From Ignavibacteria bacterium (GTDB taxonomy: Bacteria > Bacteroidota > Ignavibacteria > Kapaibacteriales > Kapaibacteriaceae): a stretch of DNA of 64,000 nucleotides. The position numbers and the translations under genes were made by a program. Location of the stretch: positions 1-64,000 of the forward strand of contig JACPPD010000018.1 of assembly GCA_016191145.1 (NCBI GenBank), in the 5' to 3' direction. The notes beneath the pieces are model-generated. The model saw nothing but the letters and a program-made list of their open reading frames with translations. It made no database searches and had not been told where the DNA came from. Below are positions 55,201 to 62,500 of the stretch, in pieces; the first letter of the stretch is position 1; each line of letters starts with the position of its first letter.

Positions 55201-56909
55201 GGGTTCTGCTGCGCCACGGATCCAATTGTTATGGATGTAGTCGGTAACACTCTGATGGAGCTATAATATAAATCATCCGGGTCCTCTGATTCAGGTGCAT
55301 CGTAGAGCACCAACGGACCATCATCGTTACCACTACCTCGTGGGGCAACTTGAAGAGCCCCCGAATTATACTGCGTGTTCCATACTCGTAAAAACGACCC
55401 GATTCTCAGGTCGTTCTCAAAATCTGATGTGGAACCGTTATCATCGGAATTAAGAAATGCCGGTGCCGCACCATCTTTATACACTCCGGCGGAAAGTGTA
55501 AGGGACGGTGTCCCCAATGGGTTGGAGAATGGAATTGCAAGTTCGTCAGTGGTAAGGATAAATGGCTGCTCCTGGTCGGTATGTGAAAAGAGTATTGCGG
55601 AATGACTCTTCCGCCACCACCAGTTATTTTCCAAATTGGGATCTGTTGTCTGGGTAAACCGTCGATGAGGATATTCACGGTCAGAATCGTATGGCCACCA
55701 GTGTTTATTAGAGATTGTGCAAGCATCCGGATTGGCGTAATTAACATCCATGATTACAATTCCGGCAGCGACTCCGATTCCCCCCACAGTTTTTGAGTTT
55801 CCCGGCGAAGCAATGATGAGTCGAACAGCATCGGTTCCAATCTTCTTAATATCGATTTCGTGGGTGTTGGCCCGAAAGTCTTCGGAGCTGACTTCAAACG
55901 TCGGCAACAGCAACGGAACTACATGGACTGCCGAGTTGACTGTGATTTCCGTTGACAAACGAACAACTTCGGTTGGTGCAGCGGTTGATGTCAGGAATTC
56001 AATATCTGCTAATTGAGTCATATCGAACGCATCAATAAAGGGTTGCTGGCCAATAGAAGTTGTAGCAGATAGCTTTAAAGAGGAAATCGTCATGACCCCT
56101 GCCTCCTGATCGATATTCAAGGCATGCGGGACCTGCTGCTCTGAAAGATCATTATATCCGGACAGCTTGAAGTAATCGTAATCGCTTGCAATGTATCCGA
56201 CGTACACATTCGGATCGCTGCTGCCGTTGTAGTTTGCACCCCTCGCGGATGCATCCGGTATTTCAATAACGTTAACATTGGCTGGACCGGTCTCCCTCAA
56301 TGCAACAGCACGCGAAAGGTTGATGATGAGGAACCTGGCTTTTTTATTGCCAAGAAAATCATCTTTGTCCGGCTCAAGAGGCAGACCTCCATTGACTAGC
56401 ACATCTTGAAAATTAACGACTTGCTTGTATGGTCCACCAACCCAGGCAATCAGGAAAACGTCACCCTTAAACGTCTCATTCTCAGGTTCCTGCTGATCGG
56501 AAAACACCTGCAGGATGCCAAAGTTTGCCCAATAGGGGACGTTATTGGGGTTTCCCTGAAGTGGCGGTCTCACGTAAATTCTGAGATAGTCGCCATTGGG
56601 TTCTCTCGGGTTTGTGACGTCCACAACCCGAATGCAAATTGCTCCATTGTATCCATCACTATTAACAGACTCGTATGCGGTCAGCATCAGCTGCTTCCAT
56701 CGTGTTTCACTTCCATCGGTGTATTTCACAGCGGCAAGTTCAAACTGATCCGCACTTTTTATATTAAACTCCACCACCTTGAGCAATTCCATATTTCTGC
56801 TCATCACACCACCGGCCTTTAACGTTCCGGACAGGGTGGGATGCGATTGTGGGTGCAGGCTCACAACCCACGCCAGTAAAGCTGTCGCACAGATGAAGAT
56901 TGGTCGCAT
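52227..56909 (-). CDS. Giant secreted T9SS cargo with right-handed beta-helix
   Basis: 1560 residues, signal peptide ending near SLHPQS, with GGAG 5 nt before the ATG. The first ~780 residues hold beta-sandwich-like regions and conserved patches. Around 850-1300 there is a parallel beta-helix pattern with recurring Asn/Ser turns (VNITNSTFDSFLSGAVLVNN, GNEFSSVIYATS, GRNNFMSPDDQYSLW). Residues about 1330-1470 are helical, TPR-like. The last 80 are a T9SS sorting domain (MAPNPTLGNVELTI, SISGGIVQAF, AGMYIVRCSA). Possibly an adhesin or carbohydrate-binding surface protein; no catalytic residues can be named. 18 nt separate it from the next gene upstream. Confidence 0.82.
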   Translation of the reverse strand: MRPIFICATALLAWVVSLHPQSHPTLSGTLKAGGVMSRNMELLKVVEFNIKSADQFELAAVKYTDGSETRWKQLMLTAYESVNSDGYNGAICIRVVDVTNPREPNGDYLRIYVRPPLQGNPNNVPYWANFGILQVFSDQQEPENETFKGDVFLIAWVGGPYKQVVNFQDVLVNGGLPLEPDKDDFLGNKKARFLIINLSRAVALRETGPANVNVIEIPDASARGANYNGSSDPNVYVGYIASDYDYFKLSGYNDLSEQQVPHALNIDQEAGVMTISSLKLSATTSIGQQPFIDAFDMTQLADIEFLTSTAAPTEVVRLSTEITVNSAVHVVPLLLPTFEVSSEDFRANTHEIDIKKIGTDAVRLIIASPGNSKTVGGIGVAAGIVIMDVNYANPDACTISNKHWWPYDSDREYPHRRFTQTTDPNLENNWWWRKSHSAILFSHTDQEQPFILTTDELAIPFSNPLGTPSLTLSAGVYKDGAAPAFLNSDDNGSTSDFENDLRIGSFLRVWNTQYNSGALQVAPRGSGNDDGPLVLYDAPESEDPDDLYYSSIRVLPTTSITIGSVAQQNPGADQSTTNRVGPNTTHRPHVIQPYDSRYEENDNDVLLSAYTQGVRMINLTGITDANPVVAEKGFFDFTPRLSYNDWDPYFYKLAQMGVSSYIPFMKIGYTVASYFYGVWHSTIDFGPERCTASGELDPAATPPVRLPEDEKFIYSMAFGEGRFDQNIVSGAYTVVPQDPQQIEHARNWLFDGGFLVLRYFDQKLGGTITGYTGTNTWSDKSYRTVNLQGDFDVQRDVTIAAGACVQLLPGHGNDPGIFESTSLSTASSRTIYVDGTLNISIPEGDPDGTDIIIDVPIVVRTGGKLNVYKINSAAKVVFKKTVTINSNGSWTMFPAANVELFEEAHFCNGKFTIAGTSNDPVVFTGRRANGSTTARGSFVQGRGEPLLPGSPFWNWNYSYFRITYGHCKDAYFDMIRMGSYRQSKDLEHSTFERTVLYDRKFALVYVKQPFTINPFEIDPAFPPRYFSFINNFDVDDCLFRDMQNLNLVTDYHYRNNGLSVMSASMVNITNSTFDSFLSGAVLVNNRNFLYQASTFIDCSIGLLVDGNSGRVCTSDFAGNEFSSVIYATSEVDYYSNSYDDCTVGVGIYTGGTHWLVDNYFGVYAIGLQNYATTSYLRDRVIAGKEDEYEFGRNNFMSPDDQYSLWNGQVFVSDINVGRGAQLFVDCGYNDFTDYSAYHVYSDGSVANFDASNNRWANGAGFSPVVYQIGWSGTPLNVQGDVEAACALIEAESPCQPIPCTAPGINYPGLTEVNSSVYARIATLQTAVFDTTISLNCRRNLVWEYFQAVAFTDSVQLFTQLQSDLASLAANSSLSGALRSQALSIKGKTHRLLEELDSARIVYSQVLSSYPSQADSIPVNWNLLLLNAIQDTTGHFDSLYKVFTERVLLDLRLQAGTGGFSKASMQPSQNTSSDLGWLSISSMAPNPTLGNVELTIKSSHETIASIEVVSISGGIVQAFEAPLAKGLNNVQMKLGNATAGMYIVRCSARGMTVAMTLVVEP

Positions 56910-56927
56910 AGCGCCTCCGCATGTCTC

Positions 56928-58430
56928 TTAATGGATGATGGTTAACGGTACACTGCTGACTCCCGATTCAGTTTCGAGAACGACGTAATACGATCCGCTC
57001 GACACGATGCTGACATCGACAATGACCTCGGCCTCTGCACGGTTCTGATACCGTACCGCAGTCTGCTCCCTGCCCAGCACATCAACGATGCGAATGCTCC
57101 TGATCCTCTGGGCAGCATCGATGCGCACGCTGAGATACTCATCGGCAGGATTCGGCGACATCCTGACTCCGGCATTGCCCTGAACCTCGGTAACCCCGGT
57201 ACTGCGTGTTAGGGTATAGCGAATAAGACCTGACTCCGTGATACTATCAGGACCCGGGGAGCGCGGCTGATACCACCTGTAGTATGGAATGAAGGCTTGT
57301 GAGTTCCCTGGACTTACACGAGGACCATCATAATATTCTTCTCCCGTGTCTGGGGTATATATGGGAGGTTCAATCTTCAATAACATCCATGTGTTTCCGC
57401 GGTCTGTTGTTAAAAAAAATGCAGTTCGATGGTACCACGATCCTCCGATAAGCGTATCCGCCCGCGCCCCGAGACAAAGAAAATCCCGATCGCTGGGATG
57501 AAAACCAAGCACTGGAAAGCGCCCGGTTTGCACGCGAATGGTTGCTGAATCTGACTCCGGCCACACCTGCGACGCAATCCTCTCCTGCCAGTCTAACGCG
57601 ATCAGCTCATTGGTCAAGGCATTCACAAGCAAGAGGTCCCTGCCGACGCGGGCCTCTGATGTGTCACCAAGGCCCCAATCCGTTCTCCAGAGTCCGATTA
57701 ACTTGAGGTAGGCATTTGCCACCTGGGTCCACGATGCTCCCATGTCGTCGGAATAATAATATTCCTCAGGAAGACCCACTTGCCAAAGATCATCTCCGTT
57801 AATGGTCACCCAGAGGCGTTCCGGCCGACCCCAGTCGAAATCAAACTGAATTCTGCGGCTGCCTCCCTGGGTATGCGCCGGAACGTTCAGCATGCTCCAC
57901 GGCTCATCGTCGCTTGGTCTGTAAAACAAAAAGTCAAACTCAAAACCCGGAAATGTGCCAGAGTTCCTGGTTCTCAAAAAGGTCAATTCGGAATTGAGGG
58001 GATGCACATAGAACCCCCACACGGATAAATCTGGTGGAACTCCACTGCTGTTAGGATAATTAACTGTAACATTCGCACCGCCACGCCACAGGTATATCGC
58101 CGTAGGATATGGTTCAAAAGCACCGGCATACATCCCGAAGCCCGGAAATGGCATACCGGGGGCGTAACCACCAAAGTACAGGTGAAGCGAGGAGTCCCAG
58201 GAATCGCCCTTATCTGTAGAACGAAACACCAACATCGAATCGGAGTCTGCATCATCTGAGAAAAAAACCACGGTATCACCATTGGTTTGAAGGGCATTTA
58301 TCCACCTCAGATTTGGCGGAAACCACCGGAAGAGGGTATCAACGCGGACCGTAACCTGGGCAGTGAGGTCCGTGAGCTGGCAGAACAGGCCGCAGATAAG
58401 CATGCAGGCTATCGCAGAAGATCGGCTCAT
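56928..58430 (-). CDS. Secreted T9SS cargo with Asp-box repeats
   Basis: 500 residues from ATG 58430 (MSRSSAIACMLI), giving a signal peptide that ends near LTAQV. The frame extends to 58568 but would run through a repeat element. Asp-box motifs STDKGDSWDSS, SDDMGASWTQ and TTDRGNTWML. The C-terminal sorting domain includes MSPNPADEYLSVRI and IVDVLGREQTA. It is a clear paralogue of the next gene upstream: both share an EEYYYSDDMG/ESYYTSDLG segment and similar order. Probably co-transcribed with the giant cargo gene. Confidence 0.82.
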   Translation of the reverse strand: MSRSSAIACMLICGLFCQLTDLTAQVTVRVDTLFRWFPPNLRWINALQTNGDTVVFFSDDADSDSMLVFRSTDKGDSWDSSLHLYFGGYAPGMPFPGFGMYAGAFEPYPTAIYLWRGGANVTVNYPNSSGVPPDLSVWGFYVHPLNSELTFLRTRNSGTFPGFEFDFLFYRPSDDEPWSMLNVPAHTQGGSRRIQFDFDWGRPERLWVTINGDDLWQVGLPEEYYYSDDMGASWTQVANAYLKLIGLWRTDWGLGDTSEARVGRDLLLVNALTNELIALDWQERIASQVWPESDSATIRVQTGRFPVLGFHPSDRDFLCLGARADTLIGGSWYHRTAFFLTTDRGNTWMLLKIEPPIYTPDTGEEYYDGPRVSPGNSQAFIPYYRWYQPRSPGPDSITESGLIRYTLTRSTGVTEVQGNAGVRMSPNPADEYLSVRIDAAQRIRSIRIVDVLGREQTAVRYQNRAEAEVIVDVSIVSSGSYYVVLETESGVSSVPLTIIH

Positions 58431-58542
58431 GGTGCGTATCCTTACAGACGTGGAGTAGAACAAGATTTGCAGTGGTTGGTTACAGAGAGAAAAGCTGCCG
58501 GGAGACATATGCTGCCGGGGAAGTTGCTTTGCGCCGCCAGGA

Positions 58543-58605
58543 CTTCGTGCATTGCAACTCACCCCCAACCCCCTCTCCTCACGGAGAGGGGGCTTCGTGC
58601 ATTGC
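58543..58605. repeat. CCCCCTCTCC hairpin flanked by 13-bp direct repeats
   Basis: CCCCCTCTCC (58569-58578) pairs with GGAGAGGGGG (58583-58592) around a TCAC loop, with an ACCCCCAA extension. The 13-mer CTTCGTGCATTGC stands on both sides (58543-58555 and 58593-58605). Hairpins of this CCCCCTCTCC type are widespread dispersed intergenic repeats in several phyla. The direct repeats look like a duplication produced on insertion. Confidence 0.8.
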
Positions 58606-58689
58606 CATACACCATTTGTGTCAACAAAGTCTTCAGCGAATCCATTCTGCCGTGGGTCCCCCTAATCGTCTGTTAAATATGTTTAGGGT

Positions 58690-60198
58690 TCAATGCGACA
58701 CAATGAACGGACGGTAATACACTCCTGAGTGTTCTGTCACGTGCACCACATACATGCCATTACTCCAGGCATGCGTATCAATCTGAGTTTGCTGAGCGGC
58801 ATTGTCGGAAACCTGTTGCTCATACATCAACACACCAATGCTGCTGTAGATTTCAATCTTTTTCTCTTTATTATTAGCGAGAAAATTGATAAATATATTG
58901 TCATTAACAGGATTTGGATATATTATTAACTGGCTTCCTGCATCGACGTCGCTCTCCTTTACCTCAGTAATCCTAGGCAGAGAAACACGAATCACGTCGT
59001 CAGTTTCTGTTGATCTGTGATTCACCGAATAGACTATCGTGTTTGTTTTTGGGTCAACACGCACCCACTGAAATGGATCTGTATATTTTCTGGCAGAGGG
59101 GGGTTCGATCCAATTCCAAGTCGTGCCAGAATCAATTGACACAGCGAGTCCTGTTTGCTTTATCCACGAACTATCTGCCAGCGTGTCGACCTCGACGACA
59201 ATCGAAATTATTTGTGGAGCTTCCGGGTGGAGACCGATTCCATACATCACACCACCACCCTGGCTCCAGTTAAAGGCGAAGCCAACTTCGAGTTTCGTTG
59301 TGTCATACCATGGTATCAGATCACGGATAATAATGTCTCTCCATGCGCACGGTTTAATCTCGCCGGTGATGGCATGTTTGAATTCAATCGAAGTTAATTT
59401 TTGTTTCCCACCAAGTCGTACACGACTTATCCCAAACCCTGGTTTGAATAATCCCATTCCGACAGGGATATTGTATGGTATCGGGATATAGGTGTTGCCC
59501 AAATCACTGGTGTAATAGGACTCGGGGGGAACATCGATATTAAAGTAATCTCTGCCGTCTGCTATGACGTACATCGTGTTGGTGTCGGCATAGTCGAGTT
59601 CCCACTGTAAATACGAACTGTTGCCCGGTGGATCCGGTAATCTGATTTCCTGGAATCGGGTATCATGGTCAATGTTGGTAAACGTCGGCGTGAACTTCAC
59701 AAACATATTCCATACATAAAACAGCAGCAGCATCCTGTTGTTTGAGAGCGGGTAGAATCTGGAATCGCTCGTAACACCCAGTGGCAGACCCTGGGAACTT
59801 CCCGGACCAACATCGGTGATGACCTCGGCACGCCCGTTCCGGGTGCGCATCACAACGCGTTGAGAGTCGTTTAATTCTGAATCCTGTATCCAGAGAATAT
59901 CGGAGGTTGATTCCGGGCCTGAAGATCTAAAGTTGTTGCCAAGAAAGGTAAGTTCGCTGACACTGCCGGTTGAGCCTACAATGGTGTATATAATACCAGA
60001 ATCATTGCCTGGCCGACCATCTCCAACGAGAATAGTTGTGGTGTCATTGTACGATTTCATTAACAATAACATGCTCACAAGTTTGTCGGTTGGTGTCCGC
60101 CAGATCGTGTCCTTTACAAACACCACCTGCGACGAAGTGCCAGTATAAATCGCAAGCTGAAGAACACAAAACAGGATACTATTTCTGACGATGGGCAT
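58690..60198 (-). CDS. Secreted T9SS cargo, paralogue of the neighbouring gene
   Basis: 502 residues from ATG 60198 (MPIVRNSILFCVLQ) with AGGAG 5 nt upstream on the minus strand; the longer frame to 60318 has no such site. Signal peptide ends near GTSSQV. It has the ESYYTSDLGNTY and SIDSGTTWNW blades shared with the adjacent gene, an IIRDLIPWYD region, and a sorting domain (IIYPNPVNDNIFINF, IYSSIGVLMYEQ, NGMYVVHVTE). Divergent from the Rhs cassettes, with the palindrome copy 3 between them. Confidence 0.82.
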   Translation of the reverse strand: MPIVRNSILFCVLQLAIYTGTSSQVVFVKDTIWRTPTDKLVSMLLLMKSYNDTTTILVGDGRPGNDSGIIYTIVGSTGSVSELTFLGNNFRSSGPESTSDILWIQDSELNDSQRVVMRTRNGRAEVITDVGPGSSQGLPLGVTSDSRFYPLSNNRMLLLFYVWNMFVKFTPTFTNIDHDTRFQEIRLPDPPGNSSYLQWELDYADTNTMYVIADGRDYFNIDVPPESYYTSDLGNTYIPIPYNIPVGMGLFKPGFGISRVRLGGKQKLTSIEFKHAITGEIKPCAWRDIIIRDLIPWYDTTKLEVGFAFNWSQGGGVMYGIGLHPEAPQIISIVVEVDTLADSSWIKQTGLAVSIDSGTTWNWIEPPSARKYTDPFQWVRVDPKTNTIVYSVNHRSTETDDVIRVSLPRITEVKESDVDAGSQLIIYPNPVNDNIFINFLANNKEKKIEIYSSIGVLMYEQQVSDNAAQQTQIDTHAWSNGMYVVHVTEHSGVYYRPFIVSH

Positions 60199-60422
60199 AT
60201 TCACTCCTGCAGATAATACCTGCTGGTCTCGATTGTAAATGGTGTTATGAACGCCATGATAACAATCCAATGCGCTGATTGGTGGCGCGACAAACGAACT
60301 TACCTCAATTAAGCTCACCTCCTACTTCAGATTTAATCTCAGACTTCCTAAATATCTAATTCCCGAATCCGCCCGGAATAAATCACTAAACAACTAAAAC
60401 AGATGAAACGTTACTACCGGTA

Positions 60423-62042
60423 GTGAAGATGAAAAATCATGATGCCGGGTATCTCTTGATACCCGGCATGGTTTCACGCAAACGAATAAACGAAACCGGC
60501 GTCGAATTCGATAATTTGTCGTACACATATCAACCCTCACCAAGGACCAACCGCTTGCTGAGCATCGACGACTCTTATACAACCACGGCAACACATCCTA
60601 ACGATATTGAGGATCAGGGGGCGAAAAACTACGCATACGATCAGATAGGCAACCTCACATCCGATACGCAGGAAGGTCTTTCACTTGTTGTGTGGACACC
60701 GTCGAACAAGATCGATTCCATTGCAACATCAGCGTGGCGGATAGGATACAGCTACGATGCCATGGGTAACCGCATCCGTAAGCGTGTGTGGAACACGTCG
60801 AACGAGTTGCAATCCACTACGTGGTACGTCAGAGACCCACAGGGAAGCCCCTTGGCCATTTACACAAAGAACACAACTGAGGATATTAAACTACGTGAAG
60901 TACCGCTGTACGGCTCAGATCGCATCGGGATGATAAAGCCGGATATTGCACTGAATATGACTCCGTTCGATACCGTTGGTATCGAAACGGCTTTGGAAAC
61001 CCATCGTTTTGCAGCGCAGCGATTTTACGAACTCAAGGACCATCTCGGCAACATCCGCGCAGTGGTAAACGACGACGTGCAGTTGCTCAGCACCGGAGAA
61101 TACATCCCAACAGTTGTAAGCATGACGGATTATTATCCGTTTGGGATGGCGATCGAGGAGAGAACAGAGCAGCAGTCATCATACCGTTATGGATTCAATG
61201 GTAAAGAAAATGACAATGAAGTGAAAGGGGCAGGCAACCAGCAGGATTACGGGTTCAGGATCTATGATCCGAGGGTAGGGAGGTTTTTGAGTGTGGATCC
61301 GTTGACGAGAGAGTATCCGTGGTATACGCCTTATCAGTTTGCGGGGAACACGCCGATACAAGCGATTGACCGTCAAGGTAAGGATGCATTTTTAGTTATT
61401 TGGTTTGCTAAGTCCGATGATGGCAGTATCGGACACACGGCATTGGTCGTGGAGAACTACAAGACAATTACGAAAAAGGTCGTTGAAAATGGACGTACCG
61501 TAACAATGACTGAGAAAGTGCCTGACGGTACATACCAATATTTCGATCTTTGGCCAGAAAAGCCCGTGGATAAAACGGAACTTCAAACAGGGGTCAAATC
61601 AGATTACAACACAAAGGTGCTGTTTAGCCTTGAGGATTTCACTTTAAACGACCCTAGTGTAAGCGGTGAACGAGGAAAAGTAAGTGAACTTGGTGAAGGA
61701 AGGGCACCAGACGCAGTTGTGCGATTTACACTCGACGCGGCATCAACGGAAAGTATTGAAGCTAAGGGTAATATGCTTGTGGAGGGCAACAATCAATACA
61801 ATGCAAGTTTTAACAATTGTACAACATTTGCTATAAAAACGTTAAACGTCGCGGTTCCATCTTTGAACGGTGAAGAGTACTTGGATGCACCGTGGTTTAT
61901 GGAAATGATAGGATTGAAAGACACGATGGCAAAAACGCCGAACCAAGCATACAGAGATGCCACGAAGATTCCAGGCTCTTCGATTGAGAAAAAACCCAAA
62001 GTAGAACCTGAGAAAAAGAATTACCTAGACATTGTCAAATGA
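60423..62042 (+). CDS. 5'-truncated Rhs/YD-repeat cassette with C-terminal permuted-papain-like tip (putative toxin)
   Basis: 539 residues from ATG 60423; ATG 60468 is also possible. Residues about 28-320 are the end of an Rhs core: YD repeats (NYAYDQIGNLTSD, IGYSYDAMGNRIRK), [19 protein letters not shown], and the hallmark [14 protein letters not shown] at about 283-296, then PYQFAGNTPIQAID. No signal or N-terminal core is present. The unique tip, about 322-539, has H338 in GHTALVVE and N465-C466 in NNCTTFAIK. This His-before-Cys order with an NC(T/E)xF motif is typical of permuted NlpC/P60 folds (LRAT-like, DUF4105). Toxin activity is inferred. The stop overlaps the next ATG by 4 nt. Confidence 0.85.
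   Translation: MKMKNHDAGYLLIPGMVSRKRINETGVEFDNLSYTYQPSPRTNRLLSIDDSYTTTATHPNDIEDQGAKNYAYDQIGNLTSDTQEGLSLVVWTPSNKIDSIATSAWRIGYSYDAMGNRIRKRVWNTSNELQSTTWYVRDPQGSPLAIYTKNTTEDIKLREVPLYGSDRIGMIKPDIALNMTPFDTVGIETALETHRFAAQRFYELKDHLGNIRAVVNDDVQLLSTGEYIPTVVSMTDYYPFGMAIEERTEQQSSYRYGFNGKENDNEVKGAGNQQDYGFRIYDPRVGRFLSVDPLTREYPWYTPYQFAGNTPIQAIDRQGKDAFLVIWFAKSDDGSIGHTALVVENYKTITKKVVENGRTVTMTEKVPDGTYQYFDLWPEKPVDKTELQTGVKSDYNTKVLFSLEDFTLNDPSVSGERGKVSELGEGRAPDAVVRFTLDAASTESIEAKGNMLVEGNNQYNASFNNCTTFAIKTLNVAVPSLNGEEYLDAPWFMEMIGLKDTMAKTPNQAYRDATKIPGSSIEKKPKVEPEKKNYLDIVK
60442..60469. repeat. Palindromic repeat, copy 3 (inverted), at the Rhs cassette start
   Basis: Perfect ATGCCGGGTATC / GATACCCGGCAT with loop TCTT, the complement of the AAGA loop of copy 2, so this copy lies in opposite orientation. 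It sits inside the open frame of the first Rhs cassette, whose ATG at 60468 uses bases of the right arm. The recognisable Rhs sequence begins about 30 nt after the palindrome. Confidence 0.92.
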
Positions 62043-62473
62043 TGCACCTCCGTTTTGGAATATGGTTTCTTCTTTTTCTGATTATGTGGTTTGCAAATTC
62101 GTCGTGCAAACGACATTACTGTGAAGCTCATTGTAGCCCACTATGTGTTGTGATCAAACTTCAAAGTATAGAAGAAGACGGTGACATAAACAACCCACAA
62201 GTCGATAGCTTGGTTGATTTTACGACGGCATACATGTGCGATTCTTTGAATGGTCGACAATGTTGGGAGGGAGTGACAATGTTTGCTTATAGATTGGCAC
62301 GAGACAAAAAATTCACAAATAATCATCGTTACCATCTTGATTCGATCGAAGAAAGGTATTGTGGTGACAGTGCGTCTGTTATTATGTCAAGAGCAAACCA
62401 CACAGAGGAATATGGTCTTATAAGACACGGTTCCTCCTGGAGGGTAGTCTCGTGGAAATACAAGAGTAGATAG
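62039..62473 (+). CDS. Small lipoprotein, putative immunity partner of the cassette-1 tip
   Basis: 144 residues starting in ATGATG, overlapping the cassette stop by 4 nt. Lipoprotein signal: hydrophobic residues 6-18, then lipobox NSSC (Cys about 23). The mature part is Cys-rich (CEAHCSPLCVV, AYMCDS, RQCWEG, RYCGDS) and ends in a HGSSWRVVSWKYK strand reminiscent of NTF2-like/DUF4878 domains, a weak resemblance. No homology recognised. Position directly after an Rhs tip and translational coupling make immunity the best reading. A periplasmic location would fit a tip acting on envelope substrates. Confidence 0.65.
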   Translation: MMHLRFGIWFLLFLIMWFANSSCKRHYCEAHCSPLCVVIKLQSIEEDGDINNPQVDSLVDFTTAYMCDSLNGRQCWEGVTMFAYRLARDKKFTNNHRYHLDSIEERYCGDSASVIMSRANHTEEYGLIRHGSSWRVVSWKYKSR

Positions 62474-62500
62474 ACTATATTGGTCAGATGCCTGCTAACC

